A DNA stretch of 64,000 bases from Pseudomonas brassicacearum subsp. brassicacearum (GCF_008801605.1 NZ_VZPJ01000014.1:62001-126000), one strand, 5' to 3'; shown: positions 15,607 through 25,108, counted from the stretch's first letter. Notes: generated by a model from the sequence alone, not told the origin. Translations and numbers: made by a program.

Positions 15607-17346
15607 ATGGACTTCTCGCTCAAACACCTGGCCGTGACCACCCTGCTGTTGTCCAGCCTCGCTTCGATCACCACACCAGCATTCGCCAACATCAGCGCCC
15701 AACAGGGCGCAGCCATCGTCAAAACCTTCTCCAACACCTCAGTTACCGATTTCAGGCAGTTCCTGGCCGACGTGGCCAAGAGCGACCTGGGCAAAGCCGC
15801 CAACCTCGGCCCGGCCATCAGCGCGTTCCAAGGCAACACAACCCTTTCGGCTGAACAGCAGAATGAAATCCATCGCCTGCTGGGCCTCTATGCCCGAGTG
15901 AAATACGGCCAAGCGGCCACCGAGACACTGAAGGAACTGGTCGCCATCCCGACTTTTCGCAAGGACGGCGTTGCCCAGCACGAGAACCCGGAGTTTCTCA
16001 AGATCGCCGACAAGATCAAAAGCCTGGCCGAGGCGTTCAACCTCAACTTCCGCAACATCGACAACCGTGTCTATGAGATTTCCCTCGAAGGCAGCGGCGA
16101 CGAAGTCGTGGGCATTCACGCCCATGCCGACGTGGTGCCGGTAACACCGGATAACTGGGTGTTGAAAGATGGCACTCGCCTCGACCCGTTCAAGGTCACC
16201 CAGGTGGGCGACCGCATGTATGGCCGCGGTACCGAGGACGACAAGAACGGCATCGTGGTCGCGCTCTATGCCATGAAAATCATCAAGGAAGAGAAACTGC
16301 CGCTGGCGCGCAACTTCAAGCTGCTGGTCGACACCACCGAGGAAACCACTGGCGACGCCATCCCCTATTATTTCGAACGCAACCCGACGCCCAATTACAA
16401 CCTGGCGCTGGATGGCGGCTACCCCGTAGTGATTGCCGAGAAAGGCTATGGCACCGTCATGGCGAACTTCACCCGGCGCGCGGCACAGGGCAAGGGGGCA
16501 GAAATTACCGCGCTGACGGGCGGCCTGGCGACCAATCAGATTCCGTCGACGTCCGTTGCCACCTTCGCCAGCGACAAGCCCGCCGAACTGGCTGCCAGCC
16601 TGCTCAAAGCCGCTACCGACTATGCCAAGCGCAACGGTGGCAACTTCGAAGTGAGCACCCAGGTCGTCGGCAAGGACGTCCAACTTACCTTCACCGGCGT
16701 TTCCGCCCACTCCTCCGAACCCGAGTCAGGCGTCAACCCGGTGGCAAGGATGCTGGGGTTCATCAATGGCCTGGATGGCAAGGTCACGCTCAAACACAAC
16801 CACATCACCGACGCCGCCCGCTATGCCGCTGACAACTGGGGGCTCGACTACCTGGGTAAAAAACTGGGAATCGGTTTTTCCGATGCCTTCATGGGCCCGC
16901 TGACCGCGTCCCTGACCTACGTTGGCATGGATGAGAAGACCCTCAAGCTGGCGGTCAACCTGCGGGTGCCGGTGGGCAAGACCACGGAAGCCCTCAAGAC
17001 TGAAATCGCCGGCAAACTGGCCGCCTGGAGCAAGAAATCCCACATTGCGGTGGCCTTCGACTATTCCATTGACGAGCCGATGTACCGCAACCCTGAGGGT
17101 GAATGGGTCAAGGCGCTGCTGGCCGTGGCAAGTGAAAACCTCGGTATGGAACACAAATACGGCACCTCTGCCGGCGCCACTTCGGTTCATGACTTGCCCA
17201 ATGGCGTGCAATTCGGCCTGGCCATGCCCGACGTCAAGTACACCGGTCACAACGACAACGAGTTCAAGACAGTCGAGCAATTCCTGCTGGACCTGCAGAT
17301 CGTGACCGAGATGATGGGGCGGATCGGGCAATTGCCGAAGTTGTAA
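15607..17346 (+). CDS. Secreted M20-family dipeptidase
   Basis: 579 aa with an N-terminal signal peptide (LAVTTLLLSSLASITTPAFA). Metal and catalytic motifs of M20 peptidases (PepV/carnosinase group) are visible: GIHAHADVVPV (His ligand and catalytic Asp), MYGRGTEDDKNGIV (bridging Asp), DTTEETTGDAI (catalytic Glu and ligand) and YTGHNDNEF near the end (His ligand). A dimerisation lid lies between about residues 270 and 450. It should cleave dipeptides or N-acyl amino acids in the periplasm. SD AAGGA precedes the ATG. It stands alone between two repeat-bearing intergenic regions. Confidence 0.9.
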   Translation: MDFSLKHLAVTTLLLSSLASITTPAFANISAQQGAAIVKTFSNTSVTDFRQFLADVAKSDLGKAANLGPAISAFQGNTTLSAEQQNEIHRLLGLYARVKYGQAATETLKELVAIPTFRKDGVAQHENPEFLKIADKIKSLAEAFNLNFRNIDNRVYEISLEGSGDEVVGIHAHADVVPVTPDNWVLKDGTRLDPFKVTQVGDRMYGRGTEDDKNGIVVALYAMKIIKEEKLPLARNFKLLVDTTEETTGDAIPYYFERNPTPNYNLALDGGYPVVIAEKGYGTVMANFTRRAAQGKGAEITALTGGLATNQIPSTSVATFASDKPAELAASLLKAATDYAKRNGGNFEVSTQVVGKDVQLTFTGVSAHSSEPESGVNPVARMLGFINGLDGKVTLKHNHITDAARYAADNWGLDYLGKKLGIGFSDAFMGPLTASLTYVGMDEKTLKLAVNLRVPVGKTTEALKTEIAGKLAAWSKKSHIAVAFDYSIDEPMYRNPEGEWVKALLAVASENLGMEHKYGTSAGATSVHDLPNGVQFGLAMPDVKYTGHNDNEFKTVEQFLLDLQIVTEMMGRIGQLPKL

Positions 17347-17390
17347 AACACCGTGCCCTGAGAATGCTGCCGCTAGGGCGTAGGAACTGT

Positions 17391-17494
17391 GTAGGAGCTG
17401 TCGAGTGCAACGAGGCTGCGATCTTTCCCCTGACACTTGAATCTCAAGCGAAAGATCAAAGGATCAAAAGATCGCAGGCTTCGCCAGCTCCTAC
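17391..17494. repeat. Intergenic inverted-repeat element (GTAGGAGCTG family)
   Basis: GTAGGAGCTG at the left end and CAGCTCCTAC at the right end (17485-17494) are exact inverted copies, with inner pairing between GCGATCTTTC and GAAAGATC or GATCGC. This is a second palindromic element family, distinct from the TGTGGGAGC REPs, and sits just after the dipeptidase gene. Confidence 0.7.
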
Positions 17495-17529
17495 GGCCCA
17501 GCGGGAGCAATCCCTGGCCACAGGTTTAT

Positions 17530-17757
17530 TCATTCCTTCGGGTGAGTGGCGCTTGGATCGATGACCTTGGCGGTAATGTCGACCAGCTCCAGCCCCCAAT
17601 CCCCGTGCAGGTACCAATCCTCCCCGATCATCTCGGCCGGGTGCATCGTTCGATCGGCGCCGTTGCCGCAGGCCAGCGCACTGGTCGGACAGTAACGATC
17701 ACAACCCCAGCAAATGCGCTCGGGATGTTTGGGACTGATGGGAAAGGGCTTTGCCAT
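17530..17757 (-). CDS. DUF3079 small Cys-rich protein
   Basis: 75 aa. I chose the ATG at 17757 because the protein then starts MAKPFPISPKHPERICWGCD, the normal start of the family; the longer frame upstream has no support. Cysteines occur as CWGCDRYC-P-x6-C, close to a zinc or [4Fe-4S] binding pattern, followed by PAEMIGEDWY. DUF3079 has no assigned function. Its 5' end faces the Fur-box region of the ftr operon, so iron control of both sides is possible. Confidence 0.8.
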   Translation of the reverse strand: MAKPFPISPKHPERICWGCDRYCPTSALACGNGADRTMHPAEMIGEDWYLHGDWGLELVDITAKVIDPSATHPKE

Positions 17758-17885
17758 GACGACCCCGTATAACTGATGGGTGTACCCGCACCCTACCGCG
17801 TCGGGGCGCAGTGCCCCTTGATCCCGATCAAGAACAACCGCGCAGGAACCAGTCGGCATTCGTCGTTGGAAAATTCGCGCTAAAA

Positions 17886-17904
17886 ATTGACAAGAATCAT
17901 TATT
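17886..17904. promoter_or_regulatory. Fur-box-like site upstream of ftrA
   Basis: The 19-mer ATTGACAAGAATCATTATT matches the Fur consensus GATAATGATAATCATTATC at 12 positions, including the full right half AATCATTAT. It lies 58 nt before ftrA and overlaps TTGACA (17887-17892), a possible -35 box. Iron repression of the ferrous uptake operon is the expected result. Confidence 0.65.
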
Positions 17905-17961
17905 ATTCGCAGCAAAGCTTCCTAGACTCGGCGCCATCGTTTAGCCAACCAGGAAGTCATC

Positions 17962-18492
17962 ATGCGCACACTTGCAACTCTGCCTCTGGCCTTGCTGTTT
18001 CTCGCACCGCTGGCCCAGGCCAAGGAATACCCCATCGGCGAACCGCAACTGTGCCCAGGACTGGAGGTCGGTGCGGTGTATTTGCAGCCGATTGAAATGG
18101 CCCCGGCCGGGATGATGCGGGCCACGGCCGATTCCGACGTGCACCTGGAAGCCGACATCCGCGCCACGGCGGACAATAAGCAGGGCTTCCAGGAAGGCAG
18201 TTTCGTGCCCTACCTCAATGTGTCATTCCAACTGAAGAAACAAGGCAACGACACCGAACTCAAGGGTGATTTCCACGCCATGGTCGCCAACGACGGGCCG
18301 CACTATGGCGACAACGTCAAGCTGCTCGGCCCTGGCAAATATCAACTGACATTCACTGTCCTGCCGCCTGGCGGCCATGGCTCCCTCGGTCGTCATACCG
18401 ACAAGGAAACCGGCGTGGCGCCATGGTTCGAACGCTGCGAACTGCATTATGAATTCGTCTACGCCGGGATCGGTAAAAAAGGCGGGTACTGA
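17962..18492 (+). CDS. ftrA: FtrA/P19-family periplasmic iron-binding protein
   Basis: 176 aa with signal peptide (LATLPLALLFLAPLAQAKE). Metal-ligand segments of the P19/Tp34/FetP family are present: LQPIEMAPAGMM, SDVHLEADIRAT, ANDGPHYGDNV and GRHTDKETGV, supplying Met and His residues for the Cu/Fe sites. P19 proteins collect iron in the periplasm for an FTR1 permease. SD AGGA (17951-17954) sets the start. First of four tightly packed genes (ftrABCD), preceded by a Fur-box-like site. Confidence 0.9.
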   Translation: MRTLATLPLALLFLAPLAQAKEYPIGEPQLCPGLEVGAVYLQPIEMAPAGMMRATADSDVHLEADIRATADNKQGFQEGSFVPYLNVSFQLKKQGNDTELKGDFHAMVANDGPHYGDNVKLLGPGKYQLTFTVLPPGGHGSLGRHTDKETGVAPWFERCELHYEFVYAGIGKKGGY

Positions 18493-18494
18493 GC

Positions 18495-18857
18495 ATGAGC
18501 CGCTCATCCTGCCCACGGCACGTCACGACTCATCGACGCCTGGCCTGGTTGACGCTGGCCGGTTTGCTGCTGCCCTCGATCGCCCAAGCCGAACTGCCGA
18601 CCTATGAGCTGAGCATACGCGACGGGCATTTCACGCCGGCGCAACTGGAAGTGCCGGCCGGGCAACGCTTCAAGATCGTGCTGAAGAACATCGGCCAGGG
18701 CCCGGCGGAGTTCGAAAGCACGCCTTTGCGCGTCGAGAAAGTGCTCTCGCCCGGCGTCACGACCTTCGTGGTCATCCACCCGCTGCGCCCCGGGCACTAT
18801 CCGTTTTTCGACGAATTCAATCCGCAACTGCCCGAGGGCGGGATTCTCGCCGAGTAA
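18495..18857 (+). CDS. ftrB: FtrB cupredoxin-like periplasmic protein
   Basis: 120 aa. A signal sequence (LAWLTLAGLLLPSIAQAE) precedes a cupredoxin-fold domain: YELSIRDGHFTPAQLEVPAG, KIVLKNIGQGPAEFES, and PLRPGHYPFFDEFNP. The type-1 copper cysteine is absent (no Cys in the mature protein), as in other iron-uptake cupredoxins of the EfeO/FtrB type, so classical electron transfer is unlikely. It is thought to help oxidise or deliver Fe2+ with FtrA. The gene starts 2 nt after the ftrA stop. Confidence 0.87.
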   Translation: MSRSSCPRHVTTHRRLAWLTLAGLLLPSIAQAELPTYELSIRDGHFTPAQLEVPAGQRFKIVLKNIGQGPAEFESTPLRVEKVLSPGVTTFVVIHPLRPGHYPFFDEFNPQLPEGGILAE

Positions 18858-18879
18858 TCGGTCAGCAGGAGGCGTTTGC

Positions 18880-19734
18880 ATGACTCAATCGATGTTTATT
18901 GTCTGGCGCGAAAGCGTCGAGGCGTTGTTAGTGATCGGGATTCTCCAGGCCTGGGTCAGCCGACAACACCAGGCCAGCCAGCTGTTGCGCTATGTATGGA
19001 CCGGCGCCGCGCTGGGCCTGTTGCTTTCGGGCGTGCTGGCCGGCCTGATCCTGCTGGCCGGCGAGGCCATGAGCGGGACGGCCAATGAATGGTTCCAGGC
19101 GTCGCTGGCTCTGGTCGCCAGCCTGCTGATCGTGCAGATGGTCGGCTGGATGCACCGAAACGCGAGGACGCTCAAGCATGACCTGACGCGCCACGCCGAC
19201 CAGCGCCTGAGCCGTCAGGGCGGCCTGGGGCTGTTGGTGCTGGCGCTGCTGGCGGTCAGCCGCGAAGGCAGTGAAACCGTGGTGTTCCTGTATGGCGCCG
19301 GTGCGCGCCTGCAAGGGCCGCAACTGAGCTTGTTCGCCGTCGCTGCGCTGGCCGGGCTGGTGCTGTCGCTGCTGACCGTCTCCTTGCTGCACAGCAGTCG
19401 CCGGTTCATCTCATGGCCGCGTTTCTTTGCCATCAGCGAAGCGATCCTGCTGCTGTTGGGGGCAGCGTTGCTGGTCAGCGGTATCGAGCGGGTCGGCGGG
19501 CAACTGCTCGCGATGGATTGGCCTGAGGCGGTGTATCGCGGCATTGGCGACGCGCTGTGGGACAGTAGCGCGATACTCGACGACGGCCATGGCTTCGGCG
19601 GGTTCCTGGCGGACTTCACCGGGTATCGGGCCAGCCCGAGTGCGATGACGCTGCTGGTGTGGCTGGGCTATTGGGGCGTCGTCGCGGGCTGGCTGCGGCC
19701 GCGCAAGGCGGAAAACCTGCCATGCCCGACCTGA
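18880..19734 (+). CDS. ftrC: FtrC, FTR1-family iron permease
   Basis: 284 aa, about seven membrane spans. The two R-E-x-x-E motifs that define FTR1 permeases are present: WRESVEALLV near the N terminus and SREGSETVVFL in the fourth region. These carry iron through the inner membrane. The gene overlaps ftrD by 13 nt. Together with FtrA, FtrB and FtrD it forms the four-part ferrous iron importer described in Brucella, Bordetella and Burkholderia. Confidence 0.93.
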   Translation: MTQSMFIVWRESVEALLVIGILQAWVSRQHQASQLLRYVWTGAALGLLLSGVLAGLILLAGEAMSGTANEWFQASLALVASLLIVQMVGWMHRNARTLKHDLTRHADQRLSRQGGLGLLVLALLAVSREGSETVVFLYGAGARLQGPQLSLFAVAALAGLVLSLLTVSLLHSSRRFISWPRFFAISEAILLLLGAALLVSGIERVGGQLLAMDWPEAVYRGIGDALWDSSAILDDGHGFGGFLADFTGYRASPSAMTLLVWLGYWGVVAGWLRPRKAENLPCPT

Positions 19735-21089
19735 ACCCCTGGCTCCAACGCCTGGGCGACGGCATGCGGCGCCACGGTGCAACCATTCGTACCGTGCAAT
19801 GGGCGGTGGTGCTGTTCTACGCGGTGCTGCTGGTGGTGCCGACCCTGCTGCCATTGCCCAACAGCCAGGCACACCTGTTCGACAATCTCACACTGCTGGC
19901 ACAGTTTCTGTTCTGGGGCCTGTGGTGGCCGTTCGTGTTGCTGTCGATCGTGTTGTTCGGGCGGCTCTGGTGTGGCGTGCTGTGCCCGGAAGGCGCCCTG
20001 AGTGAATGGGCCAGCCAGTACGGCAAGGGCTTCGGGGTGCCGCGCGGATTGCGCTGGGCTGGCTGGCCCACCTTGGCGTTCTGCCTGACCACACTCTACG
20101 GTCAATTGATCAGCGTCTACGACTACGCCCAGGCTGCATTGCTGATCCTGGGCGGCTCGACCGTCGCCGCGGTGATCGTCGGCCTGTTGTTCGCCCGGGG
20201 CAAGCGGGTGTGGTGCCGTTACCTGTGCCCGGTCAGCGGCGTCTTTTCCCTGCTTGCTCGCTTGGCGCCGGTGCACTTTCAGGTGGACGAACAACGCTGG
20301 CTGGAAAACCCCGCACCGCGTCGCCCTCCTCCCAACTGCGCGCCCTTGCTGGACATCCGCCGCATGCGTGGCGCCGCCGATTGCCACGCCTGTGGTCGCT
20401 GCAGCGGCCAGCGCGATGCGGTGCGCCTGATTGCCCGCTCCAGCAGCGAAGAAATCCTGCACTCGACGGCTAACACCCTCTCGCCATGGGATGTTCGCTT
20501 GCTGTTGTTCGGTGTCATCGGCCTGGCCATGGGCGCCTTCCAGTGGACTGTCAGCCCATGGTTCATCGACCTCAAGCAAAGCCTGGCCCAATGGCTGGTC
20601 AGTCATGATTGGCTCTGGGCACTCCAGGACAACGCGCCGTGGTGGCTGTTGACGCACTATCCGCAACTCAATGACAGTTTCAGTTGGCTCGACGGTTTTT
20701 GCATCGTCGCGTACCTGGGCATGAGTGCACTGCTGATAGGCACTTCACTGATGCTGCTGATGCGCCTGGCGGCACGCCTCTCGGGTGACAACACACAATA
20801 TCCGCCCTTAGCCATCACCCTGACGCCCCTCGGCGGTGCTGGGTTGTTCCTCGGCTTGTCGGCCACCACGGTCAAACTGCTGCGCTATGAAGGAATGCTG
20901 CTGGAATGGGTACAACCGGCACGGGCCGGGTTGCTGGTAGCGGCGATAGCCTGGAGTTTATGGCTGGGCTGGAAACGCCTGCAGCAGACGCAGACTCCAG
21001 CGATCCAACGATCGCCAGCCATGGCATGCCTGGTCATGGCCAGCAGCCTGGTGGGTTATGGCTGGTGGCTGCAGTTCTGGGGATGGTGA
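19722..21089 (+). CDS. ftrD: FtrD, polyferredoxin-type membrane protein
   Basis: 455 aa from the ATG at 19722 (chosen because MPDLNPWLQRLGDGMRRHG is the natural start; it overlaps ftrC by 13 nt). It is a NapH/NosR-like membrane protein with Cys motifs CGVLCPEGALSEW, CRYLCPVSGVF and CHACGRC, fit to hold Fe-S clusters, and many membrane spans. FtrD is believed to take up electrons released on Fe2+ oxidation. Last gene of the operon; a REPIN and a structured repeat follow. Confidence 0.9.
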   Translation: MPDLNPWLQRLGDGMRRHGATIRTVQWAVVLFYAVLLVVPTLLPLPNSQAHLFDNLTLLAQFLFWGLWWPFVLLSIVLFGRLWCGVLCPEGALSEWASQYGKGFGVPRGLRWAGWPTLAFCLTTLYGQLISVYDYAQAALLILGGSTVAAVIVGLLFARGKRVWCRYLCPVSGVFSLLARLAPVHFQVDEQRWLENPAPRRPPPNCAPLLDIRRMRGAADCHACGRCSGQRDAVRLIARSSSEEILHSTANTLSPWDVRLLLFGVIGLAMGAFQWTVSPWFIDLKQSLAQWLVSHDWLWALQDNAPWWLLTHYPQLNDSFSWLDGFCIVAYLGMSALLIGTSLMLLMRLAARLSGDNTQYPPLAITLTPLGGAGLFLGLSATTVKLLRYEGMLLEWVQPARAGLLVAAIAWSLWLGWKRLQQTQTPAIQRSPAMACLVMASSLVGYGWWLQFWGW

Positions 21090-21103
21090 TGTGCTCACAA
21101 CAC

Positions 21104-21198
21104 CCTGTAAGTGCGAGCTTGCTCGCGATGAGGCCGGCACATTCAACATCACCAAAGAATGACATACCGCCATCGCGAGCAAGCTCGCTCCCACAGGG
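21104..21198. repeat. REPIN (inverted REP pair)
   Basis: Left arm GTGCGAGCTTGCTCGCGAT and right arm ATCGCGAGCAAGCTCGCTC face each other about 60 nt apart, followed by CCACAGGGG. Left arm slightly degenerate (TAAGTGCGAGC for TGTGGGAGCGAGC). Lies 3' of ftrD. Confidence 0.85.
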
Positions 21199-21516
21199 GA
21201 AACGCGGTCCCACCAAGAACTAGGTCGGCTATAAGGCCGCCTCGCGGTGGATGTTGATCTCGGCGCCCCGTTAACCACGCTGGCTGAACGAAGGTATTGC
21301 GCAGTGGGCAACCCGGCATGGATGCCGGGTTAGCCGCGCTGGGCCATGGATGGCCCTTCGCGGCGGCCCTCGGAGCAATGCCTTCGTTCAGGCATGCCGA
21401 GCCTAGGCGAGGCACCGAGTGGTGGGGCAAAAGCGCTTTGGTTACTTTCGCGCTTTTCGAAAGTGACCCGCCGTAAGGGCGGAACCATAAGCCGCCGTTA
21501 CCTAAATAACGGATAT
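21199..21516. repeat. Structured intergenic repeat, copy A (about 320 bp)
   Basis: The block from AAACGCGGTCCCACC to ATAACGGATATA is closely similar to 42490-42845 and, in reverse, partly to 42165-42335. It holds nested palindromes: AACCCGGCATGGATGCCGGGTT, GGGCCATGGATGGCCC, and an outer stem GAACGAAGGTATTGC with GCAATGCCTTCGTTC. It ends 16 bp before the stop of the MMPL gene. No coding gene is supported inside it. Confidence 0.8.
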
Positions 21517-21531
21517 ACCCCCCAAAAGCCG

Positions 21532-23970
21532 TCAGCCCCGAACCCACCCCCCCTGCCGACTCAACTCAGGCTTTTTTAAAAACACCCTCTGCGGCAACAG
21601 CAACCAAGCCAACGCCGGCAGCAAGATCAAGGCCCCCAGCATGTTCACCAAAAACATGAAGGCCAGCAAAATCCCCATATCAGCCTGAAACTTGATCGGC
21701 GAGAACGCCCAGGTCGACACCGCCACAGCCAATGTCATGCCCGTCAACAACACCACTTTGCCGGTGAACAGCAGCGCCTGGTAATACGCCTGGGCCAAGG
21801 TGTCACCGGCCCGCATCCGCGCCAGGATCACGCTCAACACATAGAGCGCATAATCGACCCCGATGCCCACGCCCAGTGCGATTACCGGCAGTGTCGCGAC
21901 TTTCACCCCCATGCCCAGCCCCACCATCAGCGCCTCGCACAGGATCGAGGTGAGCATCAGCGGCAGCATCGCGCACAGGGTTGCGCGCCAGCTGCGGAAG
22001 GTCACCAGACACAGCAGACTGACTGCGCCATAGACCCAGAACAGCATCTCGCGCATGGACTTCTTCACCACGATATTGGTCGCCGCTTCGATCCCCGCAC
22101 TGCCGGCCGCGAGCATGAACTTGACCTCTGGCATCTGATGCCCGGCGATAAACTGCTCACTGGCCTCCACCACCCGGTTCAAGGTATCAGCCTTGTGATC
22201 GGCCAGGTAGACGTACAGCGACAGCATCGAGCAGCCCTGATTGAACAGCTCTCGCGGGGCGCGGGTTTGCACGGCACCCAGTGCGCCGTCATTGGGGATC
22301 AGTTCATACCATTTGAAGTTGCCTTCGTTATACCCGGCCGTGGCGATCTTGCTCAGCGCTGCCATCGAGGTGGTCGATTCCACGCCGGGCAATTGCTCCA
22401 GTTGCCAGGCCAGCGCGTCTACCGCAGACAGGCTGGCGTAACGGGTGCATTGATCCTCGGGGGTCTTGATCATGACCACGAAAATATCCGAGCTGGCCGC
22501 ATAGTTCTGGGTCATGAACAACGCATCGCGGTTGTAGCGCGAGTCGGCACGCAACTCTGGAGCGCCGGGGTCCAGATCGCCGATTTTCAGGTGCAGGCTC
22601 ACGGCAAAACCAAACGCGGCCAACAGCAAGCCAGCCAACATGGCGCCCGTGGCCCAGCGCCGTTGGGTGAACAAATCGAGCACACGCCACAGGGGATGCT
22701 TGATCTGCGCCTGTTGCTCTGTGGTTTCCGCACTCAGGCTGCGTTGCGCCGCCGCCGGGCTGACGCCGATATAGCTGAGCAGGATCGGCAGCAGGATCAG
22801 GTTGGTGAAAATCAGCACTGCCACCCCGAGGCTGGCGGTGATCGCCAGGTCCTGGATCACCCGAATGTTGATCAGCAGCAGCACCGCGAAGCCCACCGCA
22901 TCACAGAGCAAAGCGGTGATGCCGGCGGCGAACAGTCGACGGAAGGTATAGCGCGCGGCAACCACCCGGTGAGTACCGCGGCCGATGTCCTGCATGATGC
23001 CGTTCATCTTCTGCGCGCCATGGCTCATGCCAATGGCGAACACCAGGAACGGCACCAAGGCCGAGTAAGGGTCCAGCTCATAGCCGAGCAGCGCTAGCAG
23101 CCCCAGTTGCCAAAGCACCGCCGCCAGTGAACAGATCACCACCACCAAGGTGCTTCGCGCGCAACGGGTGTAGCCAAACAGCACCAAGACCGTCACCAGT
23201 ACCGCCACCACGAAGAACAGCAATACCTGGGTCATGCCCTCGATCAGGTCGCCGACGATCTTGGTAAAGCCGGTGATATGAATCCGCAGGTCATCGGTCT
23301 GGTACTTGTCTCGCAGCGCCTCCAGTTGCCGGGAGAACTCGCCATAGTCCAGCGCCTTGCCCGTCTGCGGATTGATTTCCAGCAACGGCACGAAGATCAC
23401 GCTGGATTTGAAGTTGCCGGCGACCAATTGCCCGACTTCCCCGGAGCGGGCCACGTTGGTCCGCACCTGCTCGAGGCTGGTGGCCGAGCCATCGTAATCG
23501 TCGGGGATCACCGTGCCGCCGTCGAGCCCGTCTTCGGTCACGGCAGTCCAGCGCGTGGTCGGGGTCCATAACGATTTCATGTAGGGGCGGTCGACGCCCG
23601 GCAGCAGATAGAGCTCGTCGTTGAGCCTGGCCAGGGTGTCGAGGTAGTCCTTGGTGAAAATGCTCCCCTGCTTGACCTCCACGGCGATGCGCAGCGAGTT
23701 GCCCAGGCCGCTCAGTTCCTTGCGATTCTCCAGGAAATTGGCGACGTAGGGATGCCCCGTGGGGATGGTCTTTTCGTAGCTGGCATTGATGCCGATGTGC
23801 GTGGCTTGCCAACCGAGCACCAACGTCACCAACAGACACAGCAGGACCACCAGCGGTCGATGGTTGAAGATCGCCCGCTCAGCGAAGTTGCCCGACGCCC
23901 GGTCAAAGTCTTCCTGGCGGCCGATCACGGTTTGGGTTCTGTCGTCTTTCAAGTTTGACTCCTGTTGCAC
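21532..23970 (-). CDS. MMPL/RND-family transporter
   Basis: 812 aa. A TM segment (PLVVLLCLLVTLVLGW) precedes a large periplasmic loop, then groups of spans; the conserved blocks FLVFAIGMSHGAQKMNG and LGVGIGVDYALYV are the paired TM4/TM10 regions of the SSD/MMPL class. Such RND permeases move hydrophobic molecules and are commonly found with DUF1302, DUF1329 and YCF48 proteins, as here. It may import or export the aromatic or isoprenoid substrate of the operon; direction is unknown. It is the last of six co-directional genes whose first is preceded by a sigma-54 promoter. Confidence 0.88.
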   Translation of the reverse strand: MQQESNLKDDRTQTVIGRQEDFDRASGNFAERAIFNHRPLVVLLCLLVTLVLGWQATHIGINASYEKTIPTGHPYVANFLENRKELSGLGNSLRIAVEVKQGSIFTKDYLDTLARLNDELYLLPGVDRPYMKSLWTPTTRWTAVTEDGLDGGTVIPDDYDGSATSLEQVRTNVARSGEVGQLVAGNFKSSVIFVPLLEINPQTGKALDYGEFSRQLEALRDKYQTDDLRIHITGFTKIVGDLIEGMTQVLLFFVVAVLVTVLVLFGYTRCARSTLVVVICSLAAVLWQLGLLALLGYELDPYSALVPFLVFAIGMSHGAQKMNGIMQDIGRGTHRVVAARYTFRRLFAAGITALLCDAVGFAVLLLINIRVIQDLAITASLGVAVLIFTNLILLPILLSYIGVSPAAAQRSLSAETTEQQAQIKHPLWRVLDLFTQRRWATGAMLAGLLLAAFGFAVSLHLKIGDLDPGAPELRADSRYNRDALFMTQNYAASSDIFVVMIKTPEDQCTRYASLSAVDALAWQLEQLPGVESTTSMAALSKIATAGYNEGNFKWYELIPNDGALGAVQTRAPRELFNQGCSMLSLYVYLADHKADTLNRVVEASEQFIAGHQMPEVKFMLAAGSAGIEAATNIVVKKSMREMLFWVYGAVSLLCLVTFRSWRATLCAMLPLMLTSILCEALMVGLGMGVKVATLPVIALGVGIGVDYALYVLSVILARMRAGDTLAQAYYQALLFTGKVVLLTGMTLAVAVSTWAFSPIKFQADMGILLAFMFLVNMLGALILLPALAWLLLPQRVFLKKPELSRQGGWVRG

Positions 23971-24004
23971 GAGCCGTGGCCCGATAGCGCTACACCGTGA
24001 AGTT

Positions 24005-25108
24005 TCAAGGTTGACCTGCGGCCCGCGGATCCTGGTCAGCGGCCACGCCGGTCAAGCCGACGCTGGCCAGGCTGCCGTCGACCGCCTGTTGCACGGCAGC
24101 GAGCGTCCCGCCGCTGCGGCTCTGACGCTTGTCAAAGCTTCGCCCCTGGTCATGACTGAATAGAAGTTCACCACTCTGGCTGGCCAACAACAGGCCGCCG
24201 TCGCGCAGTTGGAGAGCGCTCGCCAGTGTCGATTCGATACCGGTGTCAAGGCGGCGCCAACTGTTGCCACGATCCCCAGACCACCAGGCGTTTCCGCGCA
24301 AGCCATAGACCACCAAGGCCCCGTCGCGGGTGCCGAGCAGACCGAAGAAGCTGCCCTCATACGGTGACTTCAAGGCCTGGAATGACTGCCCAGCATCGGT
24401 GGAACGCAACAGCAAACCGCGCTCCCCCACCAACCACAGATCGTTGCCCAAGGCGCGGATGCCATACAGGTTCAAGCCCTGCGGATTGTCCACATGCCGC
24501 ATCCACGGCTGCCAGCTTCGCCCGCCATCGTCGGTACGGTAGATCTGGTTGTAGGCGCCCACGACGTAGCCGTGCAGGCGGTCACTGAAGTACAGGTCGA
24601 GAAACGGTTTATCCGGTCCGTCATCGAGCATTCGCCGTGCCTGCGCCAAGTGGCTGGCACCGTCGGGTTGATTGACATCGCGCTCAGCGAACTGTACCGC
24701 CAAGGCGATGGCACGCTGACCGTCGAGTTGCTTTTGCCAGGTTTCTCCGCCGTCCTGGGTGTGCAGCACCACGCCCAGATGACCGACCGCCCAGCCCTGC
24801 TCGGCATCGACGAATTGCACCGCCGTCAGGCTGACACTGACCGGCACCTTGGCCTGGCGCCAATTGACTCCAGCGTCATCGCAGAGCAGCACGATCCCGC
24901 GCTCACCGACCGCCACCAGACGCTCGCCGGCCCGGGCCAGCCCGAGCAACACCGAGCGCTGGGCCTTGGCGGTCGGCAATGCCGGCTGTTGCAGCACGGC
25001 CAATGTCGTGGCCTGTGCAACCAAGGGCACGCTCACCAACAGGCTCCCCACCAAGGCGCAAACGCCCCATAGCGGACCGCGACTCGCAAAAAATTTTTCA
25101 ACGTTCAT
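24005..25108 (-). CDS. YCF48-like beta-propeller protein
   Basis: 367 aa, with a signal or anchor segment (VCALVGSLLVSVPLVAQA). The body is made of repeats of the type GWAVGHLGVVLHTQDGGETW, LWLVGERGLLLRSTDAGQSF and YVVGAYNQIYRTDDGGRSW, the Asp-box/BNR pattern of YCF48/HCF136 propellers. In non-photosynthetic bacteria these periplasmic propellers are coded with MMPL transporters and DUF1302/DUF1329 proteins and probably help build or gate the export complex. Function is inferred from context. Confidence 0.88.
   Translation of the reverse strand: MNVEKFFASRGPLWGVCALVGSLLVSVPLVAQATTLAVLQQPALPTAKAQRSVLLGLARAGERLVAVGERGIVLLCDDAGVNWRQAKVPVSVSLTAVQFVDAEQGWAVGHLGVVLHTQDGGETWQKQLDGQRAIALAVQFAERDVNQPDGASHLAQARRMLDDGPDKPFLDLYFSDRLHGYVVGAYNQIYRTDDGGRSWQPWMRHVDNPQGLNLYGIRALGNDLWLVGERGLLLRSTDAGQSFQALKSPYEGSFFGLLGTRDGALVVYGLRGNAWWSGDRGNSWRRLDTGIESTLASALQLRDGGLLLASQSGELLFSHDQGRSFDKRQSRSGGTLAAVQQAVDGSLASVGLTGVAADQDPRAAGQP

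Noticed and set aside
21346..21579. ORF inside the structured repeat, copy A
   Set aside because: Repeat-derived; the matching frame in copy B encodes a different peptide and neither has an SD.
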